Assembly (NCBI GenBank): GCA_030149115.1 | Contig: JASBSE010000551.1 | Span: 1-6,341 of the forward strand | Direction of reading: 5' to 3' | Length of the DNA: 6,341 bases | Source of the DNA: Winogradskyella sp. | GTDB taxonomy: Bacteria > Bacteroidota > Bacteroidia > Flavobacteriales > Flavobacteriaceae | Part shown: piece after piece, positions 1 through 5,842 of the stretch | How the letters are laid out: every line of letters starts with the position of its first letter | Position numbering within the stretch: position 1 is the first letter of the stretch | Notes under the pieces: generated by a model | What the model was told of the DNA's origin: nothing | The model's input: the letters and a program-made list of their open reading frames with translations, nothing else | Database searches by the model: none | Program-made: the position numbers and the translations under genes

Positions 1-1076
1 ACTAATTTTTGAAGCGTACGTTTTGTGTAGCCTTGAAAATTATTTAAAATTTTAATGGTATGTGGATGGGAAATATTGTCATGTGTTTCGGCAATATGGT
101 ACATAAACGCTAAAGTTTTGTGAAGTTCTAAATCACGACGATTTTTAACAAATCTAATCTGCTTGAACAAAAGCCCTCTTTTAGGTGAAAAAATGAATGA
201 AAACAAAACAAAAACGCCAGCGACTATAACAATTACAGGGCCAGTTGGTAGATTATTTTGGCTTGCGCTAACTGCTGTGCCAAAAACACCTGAAAATGCA
301 CCAAAAATGGCAGCCAAAAACACCATCTTAGATAAGCTGTTGGTCCATTGTCTTGAAGCGGCAGCAGGTGCCAAAAGCATAGCACTCATTAAAACCACAC
401 CAACGGTTTGAAGGCCAAGTACAATAGCCAATACAATAAAACTGGTTATAAGAACATCGATCGTTTTGGTATTAAAACCTAATGTCTTGGTATAGTCGGC
501 ATCAAAAAGTAATATTTTGAATTCTTTCCAAAACGTTAGCATTATAATAAGGCAAATTCCAGTAACGATGGTCATCATCCAAACATCACTTTCTACTAAA
601 GTTGCAGCTTGACCAAAAAGATATTTGTCTAAACCTGCTTGGTTAGCATTGGGTTGTTTTTGAATGAATGTGAGTAACATCATCCCAAAACCAAAAAAGA
701 CTGAGAGAATCAGACCTAAGGCTGTATCAGATTTTAAATGTGTTTTGGTAACAATACCTCTAATCCAAAATGTACCGATTAGTCCGCTGACTAAAGCACC
801 AAATAATAACGTATTTGTGTCTTTGGCACCAGTAATTAAAAACGCAATAGCAATACCTGGCAAAGCAGCGTGAGATATAGCATCTCCCAGCAAACTTTGT
901 TTTCTTAATACAGCAAAACTTCCCAGCATTCCTGTTACTGCACCAAGGATAGCAGTACCAAGCGTTATGGTTCTGAGCGTGTAGTCTGTGAATAGGAGTT
1001 CTATGTATTCTTTCAGTTCTATAGTTCTTAATTTTGTTTTGTCATTCCGCACTCGATGCGGAATCTTTTTATTCAT
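1..1076 (-). CDS. Metal ABC transporter permease (ABC-3/TroC-MntB family) with C-terminal wHTH-like extension, 3' end cut by window
   Basis: Inner-membrane permease of a Mn/Fe/Zn ABC importer, working with the ATPase and binding lipoprotein encoded just upstream. The frame is open from an ATG at 1076-1074 to the window edge, about 358 residues without a stop. ABC-3 hallmarks are visible: GDAISHAALPGIAIAF (residues 64-79), SDTALGLIL (116-124), and GLQTVGVV...APAAASRQW (221-244). Hydrophobic segments run from about residue 30 to 297. Family permeases usually end near 280-300 residues; this one goes on with a charged, soluble region (300-358+) whose helix pattern resembles a DtxR-like winged helix. 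The start is uncertain. Residues 1-12 are encoded inside a repeat element, and the segment that looks like the native N-terminus (ELKEYIELLFTDYTLRTITLG) begins at residue 20, directly after an ATA codon (1022-1020) where ATG would be expected. The ATPase stop lies 31 bases upstream. Family assignment is secure; start, wHTH reading and metal are inference. Confidence 0.93.
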   Translation of the reverse strand, partial: MNKKIPHRVRNDKTKLRTIELKEYIELLFTDYTLRTITLGTAILGAVTGMLGSFAVLRKQSLLGDAISHAALPGIAIAFLITGAKDTNTLLFGALVSGLIGTFWIRGIVTKTHLKSDTALGLILSVFFGFGMMLLTFIQKQPNANQAGLDKYLFGQAATLVESDVWMMTIVTGICLIIMLTFWKEFKILLFDADYTKTLGFNTKTIDVLITSFIVLAIVLGLQTVGVVLMSAMLLAPAAASRQWTNSLSKMVFLAAIFGAFSGVFGTAVSASQNNLPTGPVIVIVAGVFVLFSFIFSPKRGLLFKQIRFVKNRRDLELHKTLAFMYHIAETHDNISHPHTIKILNNFQGYTKRTLQKL

Positions 1077-1106
1077 ATGAGATTGCCAAGCTACGCTCGC
1101 AATGAC
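1041..1106. repeat. REP/MITE-like palindromic repeat between ATPase and permease genes
   Basis: A 66-bp unit with 6-bp inverted ends, GTCATT (1041-1046) and AATGAC (1101-1106). It contains two hairpins. The first has a perfect 8-bp stem, ATTCCGCA (1044-1051) and TGCGGAAT (1057-1064), around a 5-base loop. The second pairs ATTGC (1082-1086) with GCAAT (1099-1103), with an inner AGC/GCT stem at 1089-1097. Its locally higher GC contrasts with the AT-rich genes around it. From memory, motifs of the type GTCATTGCGAGC...GGCAATCTC recur as dispersed intergenic repeats in Bacteroidota genomes; copy number here cannot be judged from one window. It begins one base after the ATPase stop codon and overlaps the assumed permease start. 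It could also act as an RNA hairpin that tunes operon expression. Confidence 0.75.
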
Positions 1107-1107
1107 A

Positions 1108-1845
1108 CTATTCCTGTATGCTTACTTTGTAATTAATACCATAAGTTTTGGTTAAGTTATCATCATTAAAAATGTCCTTAACCGGTCCTGTAGCTATTTT
1201 CTTTACGTTTAAAAAAGTAACCCAATCAAAATATTCTGGTACTGTTTGTAGGTCGTGATGCACCACGATAACTGTTTTGCCGGCTTTTCTTAAGGCTTTT
1301 AGGATATTAATAATAGCAATTTCTGTTGAAGCATCTACACCTTGAAACGGCTCATCCATAAAATAGATAGATGCATTTTGTACTAAAGCTCTAGCTAAGA
1401 AAATACGTTGTTGTTGTCCGCCAGAGAGCTGACTGATTTGCCTGTTTTTAAAAGGTAGCATTCCTACTTTTTCTAAAGCTTCGAGAGCAGCTTTTTTTTC
1501 TTTTTGTCCTGGACGTTTTATCCAACCTAGAGTGCCGTATGTTCCCATCATTACAACATCTAAAGCTGTAGTAGGAAAGTCCCAATCTACACTTCCTTTT
1601 TGGGGGACGTATGCTACAAGTTTACGTTGTTTTTTGTAAGATTTTCCATAAATGCTAACACTACCTGCAATAGGCTTAAGAATTCCAAGAATAGCTTTTA
1701 TTAGGGTCGATTTCCCTGCACCATTTGGTCCAACAATGGCCATAAGAACACCCTCTGGAATTTCTAAATCAATATCCCACAGAACAGGCTTGTAGTTGTA
1801 AGCTACGGTAAGGTCATCTACTTTTACAGCTAGTGTTTTTTTCAT
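1108..1845 (-). CDS. Metal ABC transporter ATP-binding protein (TroB/ZnuC/MntB-ATPase type)
   Basis: Cytoplasmic ATPase that powers metal import through the adjacent permease. It has 245 residues, the usual length for this family. All nucleotide-binding motifs are intact: Walker A GPNGAGKST (39-47), Q-loop Gln82 in YVPQKGSVDWDFP, signature LSGGQQQR (140-147), Walker B IYFMDEP (160-166, with Asp164 and catalytic Glu165), D-loop near GVDAS (169-173), and H-loop HHDL (196-199, switch His probably 197). The QKGSVDWDFP stretch after the Q-loop is typical of Mn/Zn/Fe-type (TroB/MntB/ZnuC) ATPases. The ATG follows the stop codon of the binding-lipoprotein gene with no gap (TAA then ATG), which implies translational coupling and supports this start. 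Its own TAG is followed after one base by the repeat element. The substrate metal cannot be read from this subunit. Confidence 0.96.
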   Translation of the reverse strand: MKKTLAVKVDDLTVAYNYKPVLWDIDLEIPEGVLMAIVGPNGAGKSTLIKAILGILKPIAGSVSIYGKSYKKQRKLVAYVPQKGSVDWDFPTTALDVVMMGTYGTLGWIKRPGQKEKKAALEALEKVGMLPFKNRQISQLSGGQQQRIFLARALVQNASIYFMDEPFQGVDASTEIAIINILKALRKAGKTVIVVHHDLQTVPEYFDWVTFLNVKKIATGPVKDIFNDDNLTKTYGINYKVSIQE

Positions 1846-2757
1846 TTAAAGTAGAGCTTTTACAATTGTCTTAATATTATATCTGTACATCCCAAGATAG
1901 GTACCTTCAGGTGTTCCAGCATTTCCTAGAGCATCAGAATAGAGCGTACCACCAATTATTACTTCATAATCTTTTGATTTTACTGCTTTTTGAAGTGCTT
2001 CAATAGTGCGTTTAGGAACAGAACTTTCAACAAAAATAGCTTTTACTTTATGGTCTATTATAAATGAAGCTAATTTTTGAACGTCTTGCACGCCAGCTTC
2101 AGTTACGGTAGACAAACCTTGCAGGCCAACAACTTTAAAACCATAAGTTCTTCCAAAATAGTTAAATGCATCATGAGCAGTAACTAATATCCTGTTTTCT
2201 TTTGGTAAAGAATTTACCGTTTCTTTAATGTCCTCTTCAAGTTTATCTAATTTTGACATATAAGTCTTTTCATTGCTTTTGAAAAAGTCTTTGTTTTTAG
2301 GGTCTTGCTGAGAAAGTGTATTGGTTACATGTTTTGTAAATTCTTTAAAGTGTTCAATATTAAACCAAACATGAGGATCATAATTGGATGCAAAGTTTTC
2401 AGAACTAATCAATCCGTTTTCATGTATTTTTTCTGCTAAAGCAATAGTTGTTATGCCTTGACTTTCCATTTTCTCAAAAACATCGACCAACTTTCCTTCA
2501 AGGTGTAAACCATTAAAAAAGATGATATCTGCATTTGCTAGTTTGTTAACATCTCCCTCACTTGCTTTATATAGGTGAGGGTCAACTCCACTACCCATTA
2601 GACCTTGAACATTAATGGCATCTCCTCCAATGTTTTTTACCAAATCGGTTATCATTGTTGTTGTTGTAACAACGTTTAGTTTTTCATCAGTTTTTGTGTC
2701 GTTTTTACAACTAAAAACTGTTGCGATAAGTAATAAAAGATAATATGTTTTTTTCAT
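1846..2757 (-). CDS. Metal ABC transporter substrate-binding lipoprotein (TroA/ZnuA, cluster A-I)
   Basis: Periplasmic metal-binding component of the importer, 303 residues. It starts with a lipoprotein signal peptide: KK, a hydrophobic core, and a lipobox-like VFSC with the lipidated Cys at residue 17. A polar, charged linker (KNDTKTDEK) follows. The mature protein shows the TroA fold signature: GVDPHLY (His61), NGLHLEGK (82-89), DPHVWF (His129), TAHDAFNYFGRTYG (His195) and LYSDALG (Asp275). By eye these match the four ligands of TroA (His, His, His, Asp). The third position is His rather than the Glu of PsaA-type Mn proteins, and the His-rich loop typical of ZnuA is absent. The metal (Zn, Mn or Fe) therefore stays open. 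It lies 38 bases after the receptor gene and abuts the ATPase gene. No Shine-Dalgarno is seen before the ATG, which is normal in this phylum. Confidence 0.95.
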   Translation of the reverse strand: MKKTYYLLLLIATVFSCKNDTKTDEKLNVVTTTTMITDLVKNIGGDAINVQGLMGSGVDPHLYKASEGDVNKLANADIIFFNGLHLEGKLVDVFEKMESQGITTIALAEKIHENGLISSENFASNYDPHVWFNIEHFKEFTKHVTNTLSQQDPKNKDFFKSNEKTYMSKLDKLEEDIKETVNSLPKENRILVTAHDAFNYFGRTYGFKVVGLQGLSTVTEAGVQDVQKLASFIIDHKVKAIFVESSVPKRTIEALQKAVKSKDYEVIIGGTLYSDALGNAGTPEGTYLGMYRYNIKTIVKALL

Positions 2758-2795
2758 TATTTAAATTTTAATGTGAAAGTACTAAAATTCATTTA

Positions 2796-5048
2796 TTAAT
2801 TTAATTTATATCGTAACCCAACAAATGCTCTTATACCTTGATTTGGTCCATACACATATGATGGGTCAAAAGTTAAGGCATACGGATTATCAGCTGTTGG
2901 TACAACATTACCATCGTTATCAAACTGTACATTTTCATCAAAAGGATCATCTGCTCTGGCAATTATAAAAGGATTTCCTTTGTTTGGTGTCCAGTTAAGT
3001 AAGTTCTTAACACCTCCGTAGATTTCAAAATTATCAAAACCATCATATGTAAGTTGAATGTTTTGAATGCTCCACGTTGGCGAGTATTCTTGTCTTGGAT
3101 CTAATTCTCCTAAAAGCGGCAATCGCATTGGTCCATAAATATTGCCAGTATAATCTAAGGTTAAGTTTGTTGGGTAATGTTTGTATGAAAATGACCAAAC
3201 TCCAGTAAATCGTTCTGTAAGGATTTGCCTTGTTGTTGTACCATTTTCCGTTTGCGATACATCTTGGTAGGTAGCGCCAAGAGATGCTTTTATACCACTG
3301 CCAAATACAGCATCAGCATTAAAACTTATCCCTTTTGAAGTGGAATGACCATCAAGATTATCGTAGATTATTTGATTTGGGTTGGTGTCGTAATCTGGTA
3401 AAATAGCATTTGTAAAATAGGTGTACCAAACAGATGTGTCAAACGTAAACATCATTCCGTTGTTTAGATAGAGTTTCTTCAGATAATTGATATTTATGTT
3501 ATAGGATTCTTCGGGTTTTAAAGCCTCTTCTATAACAACTTCTCTTGATCCTGTTAATGCAGCGTGATCTTCTGTAAATAAGTTGACCACTCTAAAGCCT
3601 GTACCAGCATTCAGTCTAATGATATCATCTTCTGTAGGTTTAAAGCGGTAAGCAATTCTAGGTGTAAAAATATTTCCGTGTCTGCTGTCGTAATCATAGC
3701 GTATACCTAAAAGCAAACTTTGTGTTTTAGTAAAACCGATTTCATCTTGAATAAATAGTGAAGGAATGGTAACTTCATCTGCATTTAGGGTAGCTGTGGT
3801 GTTGTCATTATAATAATTGTAGCGCAGGGCAGTACCAATTATTAAATCGTGTTTGCTTACTTTTTTGTCCCAAATAAATTGACCAAAACCAATACGTTGC
3901 TGTGCTAAATATGATGTGTTACCATATACCGAATTTTGGTTGTGGTCTGAGTATGAAAATTGAAAGTTTACCTTTTCTTTTATAGGAAGTTGGTAGTTTC
4001 CTAAAAGTTCAAAACGAGAGGTGTAGATGCTTTCTCCATAAACTTCTCCTCCACCTCTGTAACTAGGAGTCCATTGCATTTCTCCGCCCCAACGATCTTC
4101 ATAAAAATAGCGACCTGCTAACGAAAATTTTCGGTTGTTTGCACGCTTAAAACCCCATTTTTGAAAAATTGAAATACGATCTTGCAAGGTCACGTCCGTA
4201 AAATTATCGTTGTTGCTATCTATAGGATTACTATAGTTGAAATAGTTGGCACCAAAAAGAACTGTAGCTTTTTTACCAACATTAGACTTAAAACCAATAT
4301 CTAGATTGGTTTCTCCCCAACTTGTTACAAAACCATCAGTAAAAAAGCGTGGTGCATTTTCGGGTAGTTTGGTAATAATATTTATGAGCCCACCAACTGC
4401 TTCGCTACCATAAAGTGAAGAAGCAGGACCTTTAACAATTTCAACTTGTTCAATTAATGAGTTAGGAATACCAGACAAGCCGTAAACGGTTGATAAACCA
4501 CTAACAATAGGCATTCCGTCTATCATTACCAATGTGTAAGGTCCTTCTAAACCGTTAATATGAATGTCACCTGTATTACAAACATTACAATTTAGTTGAG
4601 GTCTTACGCCATTAACATTTTGTAATGCTTCAAAAATATTTGGAGTGGGATTCTTTTTTAAAAATGTTGGTGAATAAACTTCAACAGGTACAGGACTTTC
4701 TAAACGGGATACAGCTTTTAGTGTTCCTGTAACAATCACTTCATCTAGTGTATCGCTTTGGTTGAGTTCAAAATTAATAACGACGTCATTATTAGAAACA
4801 ACTATTCGCTTTTTAAGAGTTGTAAATCCTGTGAAAGAAACCACAATGTTATACACACCTTGTTTAACATTGGTAATGATGAATTCACCGTTTTCATCTG
4901 TTATAGCACCTTTAGTGGTGCCTTCTAGAATAATATTAGCATAAGGTAATGGCAGGTTTTCACTAGTAACTTTTCCTGAAACAGAATAGCTGTTTTGTGC
5001 AGCAAGTATTTGCAGAGAAGAGAACAGAAAAAAAATGAATTGCCTCAT
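2796..5048 (-). CDS. TonB-dependent outer-membrane receptor, probably for a metal or metallophore
   Basis: Outer-membrane active importer energised by TonB-ExbBD, 750 residues. The signal peptide is residues 1-17, with a likely cut at LAA|Q. Next comes a carboxypeptidase-regulatory-like beta-sandwich domain (about 21-97, with GKVTSENLPLPYANIILEG and GAITDENGEF), common in Bacteroidota receptors. A possible TonB box (DEVIVTG, 102-108) precedes the plug (about 105-228), which carries the usual VMIDGMPI, IEQVEIVKGPASSLYGSEAVGGLINIIT pattern in consecutive pieces. The rest (about 229-750) is a beta-barrel rich in aromatic and alternating residues, ending GLRYKLN. The only two Cys residues form NCNVCN in the plug (Cys154, Cys157). 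Substrate cannot be read directly. First place in an operon with a TroA-type ABC importer, facing a DtxR-family repressor across a shared operator, argues for Mn, Fe or Zn or a chelate. The start codon lies about 18 bases past the -7 promoter box. Confidence 0.95.
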   Translation of the reverse strand: MRQFIFFLFSSLQILAAQNSYSVSGKVTSENLPLPYANIILEGTTKGAITDENGEFIITNVKQGVYNIVVSFTGFTTLKKRIVVSNNDVVINFELNQSDTLDEVIVTGTLKAVSRLESPVPVEVYSPTFLKKNPTPNIFEALQNVNGVRPQLNCNVCNTGDIHINGLEGPYTLVMIDGMPIVSGLSTVYGLSGIPNSLIEQVEIVKGPASSLYGSEAVGGLINIITKLPENAPRFFTDGFVTSWGETNLDIGFKSNVGKKATVLFGANYFNYSNPIDSNNDNFTDVTLQDRISIFQKWGFKRANNRKFSLAGRYFYEDRWGGEMQWTPSYRGGGEVYGESIYTSRFELLGNYQLPIKEKVNFQFSYSDHNQNSVYGNTSYLAQQRIGFGQFIWDKKVSKHDLIIGTALRYNYYNDNTTATLNADEVTIPSLFIQDEIGFTKTQSLLLGIRYDYDSRHGNIFTPRIAYRFKPTEDDIIRLNAGTGFRVVNLFTEDHAALTGSREVVIEEALKPEESYNININYLKKLYLNNGMMFTFDTSVWYTYFTNAILPDYDTNPNQIIYDNLDGHSTSKGISFNADAVFGSGIKASLGATYQDVSQTENGTTTRQILTERFTGVWSFSYKHYPTNLTLDYTGNIYGPMRLPLLGELDPRQEYSPTWSIQNIQLTYDGFDNFEIYGGVKNLLNWTPNKGNPFIIARADDPFDENVQFDNDGNVVPTADNPYALTFDPSYVYGPNQGIRAFVGLRYKLN

Positions 5049-5065
5049 GTAAATTATATTTTCAG

Positions 5066-5073
5066 CAAATATA
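5066..5073 (-). promoter_or_regulatory. -7 promoter box of the receptor/ABC importer operon
   Basis: On the minus strand this reads TATATTTG, a perfect match to the Bacteroidota sigma-ABfr -7 consensus TAnnTTTG. About 19 bases upstream the sequence is TTTAG, a weak match to the -33 TTTG element, and this lies inside the palindrome at 5082-5097. Transcription should start near 5060, giving a very short leader of about 10-15 bases before the ATG at 5048. The consensus is established knowledge; the start point is inferred from spacing. Confidence 0.7.
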
Positions 5074-5081
5074 AATACAAA

Positions 5082-5097
5082 TTTAGATAAGTCTAAA
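5082..5097. promoter_or_regulatory. Putative DtxR/MntR-family operator, site 1
   Basis: Perfect 6-bp inverted repeat TTTAGA-TAAG-TCTAAA. The inner 14 bases TTAGATAAGTCTAA match 11 of 14 positions of the core of the classical DtxR box (TTAGGTTAGCCTAA), including both TTAG/CTAA-type outer arms. It lies in the divergent region next to a DtxR-family gene and covers the presumed -33 region of the minus-strand operon promoter, so a metal-loaded dimer bound here would block RNA polymerase. Binding by the neighbouring regulator is inferred. Confidence 0.72.
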
Positions 5098-5098
5098 A

Positions 5099-5114
5099 AT
5101 TATTTAAGAATAAT
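5099..5114. promoter_or_regulatory. Putative second operator, adjacent palindrome
   Basis: Perfect 6-bp inverted repeat ATTATT-TAAG-AATAAT with the same four-base centre TAAG as the site one base away; the centres are 17 bp apart. It shares 10 of 14 core positions with site 1 and would cover the presumed -33 region of the regulator's own promoter. Its arms are pure A/T, so chance is a real alternative in this AT-rich spacer. Confidence 0.42.
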
Positions 5115-5122
5115 AACTTTAC

Positions 5123-5130
5123 TATATTTG
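5123..5130 (+). promoter_or_regulatory. -7 promoter box of the DtxR-family regulator gene
   Basis: TATATTTG, a perfect TAnnTTTG match and identical to the box on the other strand. No convincing -33 TTTG is seen; the expected position (about 5100-5104) falls in the second palindrome. Transcription would begin near 5135-5137, after the in-frame GTG at 5130, so that GTG cannot be the start if this promoter is used. The leader to the ATG at 5148 would be only about 11-13 bases. Confidence 0.65.
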
Positions 5131-5147
5131 TGTATAGCGAAAAAACG

Positions 5148-5804
5148 ATGATTACACTTACCGAAGAAAACTACATCAAGGCCATATACCATTTAAGCAA
5201 TAATGGTACAGTAACTGTAAATACCAATGCTATTGCTGAATCCATGAATACCAAAGCATCTTCTGCAACAGATATGATAAAAAAACTATCTGATAAAAAT
5301 TATGCAGACTATAAAAAGTATCAAGGTGTTACGCTGACAGAAAAAGGGAAACGCATTGCAGTAAATATTATAAGAAAGCATAGGCTTTGGGAGGTGTTTT
5401 TGGTTGAAAAACTAAATTTTACTTGGGACGAAGTACATGAGGTTGCAGAGCATTTAGAGCATATTAAGTCAGACAAGCTCATTGACGAACTCGATGCGTT
5501 TTTAGAACACCCAACTCACGATCCTCACGGAGATCCCATACCAGATAAGGATGGAAATTTTCAGCATATAGACAAAATTGTATTGGCAAAAGCTAACATA
5601 GGTGTTGCTTATAAATGTGTTGGTGTGGATGATACTTCGACAGCATTTCTTCAGTATTTAGATAGTAATGGTATTGCTCTTGGTACTATAATTACAGTAA
5701 TACACAAAGAGCCTTATGACAACTCTGTGAAAATTCAACTTAAAGACACAGAAATAGTAGTGTCGCAAAGTGTAGCAAAAAACCTTTACTTAAAGAAGGT
5801 TTAA
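5148..5804 (+). CDS. DtxR/MntR-family metal-dependent transcriptional repressor (three-domain form)
   Basis: Cytoplasmic metalloregulator expected to bind DNA when loaded with Mn2+ or Fe2+ and repress uptake genes. It has 218 residues from the ATG at 5148. An in-frame GTG at 5130 would add six residues but overlaps the -7 box, and MITLTEENYIKAIYHL is a typical family N-terminus. Domains: winged helix (about 1-65, recognition helix around TKASSATDMIKKL), dimerisation and metal-binding domain (about 66-138, ending HDPHGDPIP), and a C-terminal FeoA/SH3-like domain (about 142-215). Aligned by eye with DtxR, His78, Glu82 and His97 match the ancillary site, while Glu101, Glu104 and His105 match Cys102, Glu105 and His106. 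Glu in place of Cys is the MntR arrangement and suggests Mn. The DtxR Met10 / MntR Asp8 position looks like Asn8, which is unusual. It is divergent from the uptake operon with palindromes between them. Confidence 0.94.
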   Translation: MITLTEENYIKAIYHLSNNGTVTVNTNAIAESMNTKASSATDMIKKLSDKNYADYKKYQGVTLTEKGKRIAVNIIRKHRLWEVFLVEKLNFTWDEVHEVAEHLEHIKSDKLIDELDAFLEHPTHDPHGDPIPDKDGNFQHIDKIVLAKANIGVAYKCVGVDDTSTAFLQYLDSNGIALGTIITVIHKEPYDNSVKIQLKDTEIVVSQSVAKNLYLKKV

Positions 5805-5811
5805 GTTTTTT
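5777..5811. terminator. Probable bidirectional Rho-independent terminator
   Basis: Stem AAACCTT (5780-5786) and AAGGTTT (5796-5802) around a 9-base loop. A run of six A (5777-5782) lies on the left and a run of six T (5806-5811) on the right, so each strand reads hairpin then T-tract. A second, overlapping stem is possible: ACTTAAA (5788-5794) with TTTAAGT (5800-5806), directly followed by T residues and better placed for plus-strand termination. The structure overlaps the last codons and stop of the regulator and lies before the end of the converging adaptor gene, as expected between convergent genes. The stems are AT-rich, so strength is uncertain. Confidence 0.55.
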
Positions 5812-5842
5812 AAGAAATAAGAAATTAATTCTATAGTTACAT

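Noticed and set aside
163..411. Plus-strand open frame of 82 codons
   Set aside because: It lies antisense within the well-supported permease gene and its translation matches no recognisable family; it is a shadow frame.
664..873. Plus-strand open frame of 69 codons
   Set aside because: Antisense to the permease membrane domain, with composition explained by the complementary strand.
2758..2795. Possible separate promoter or terminator between receptor and lipoprotein genes
   Set aside because: No TAnnTTTG box or convincing hairpin with T-tract is visible in these 38 bases.
4762..4944. Plus-strand open frame of 60 codons
   Set aside because: Antisense to the receptor's N-terminal beta-sandwich domain; no start signals or family features.
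5066..5130. The two TATATTTG copies read as an 8-bp inverted-repeat operator
   Set aside because: They are better explained as the -7 boxes of two divergent promoters; the spacing of 49 bases does not suit a single regulator dimer.
5130..5147. GTG-initiated N-terminal extension of the regulator
   Set aside because: The GTG is part of the -7 promoter box and the extra residues do not resemble the family; ATG at 5148 is preferred.
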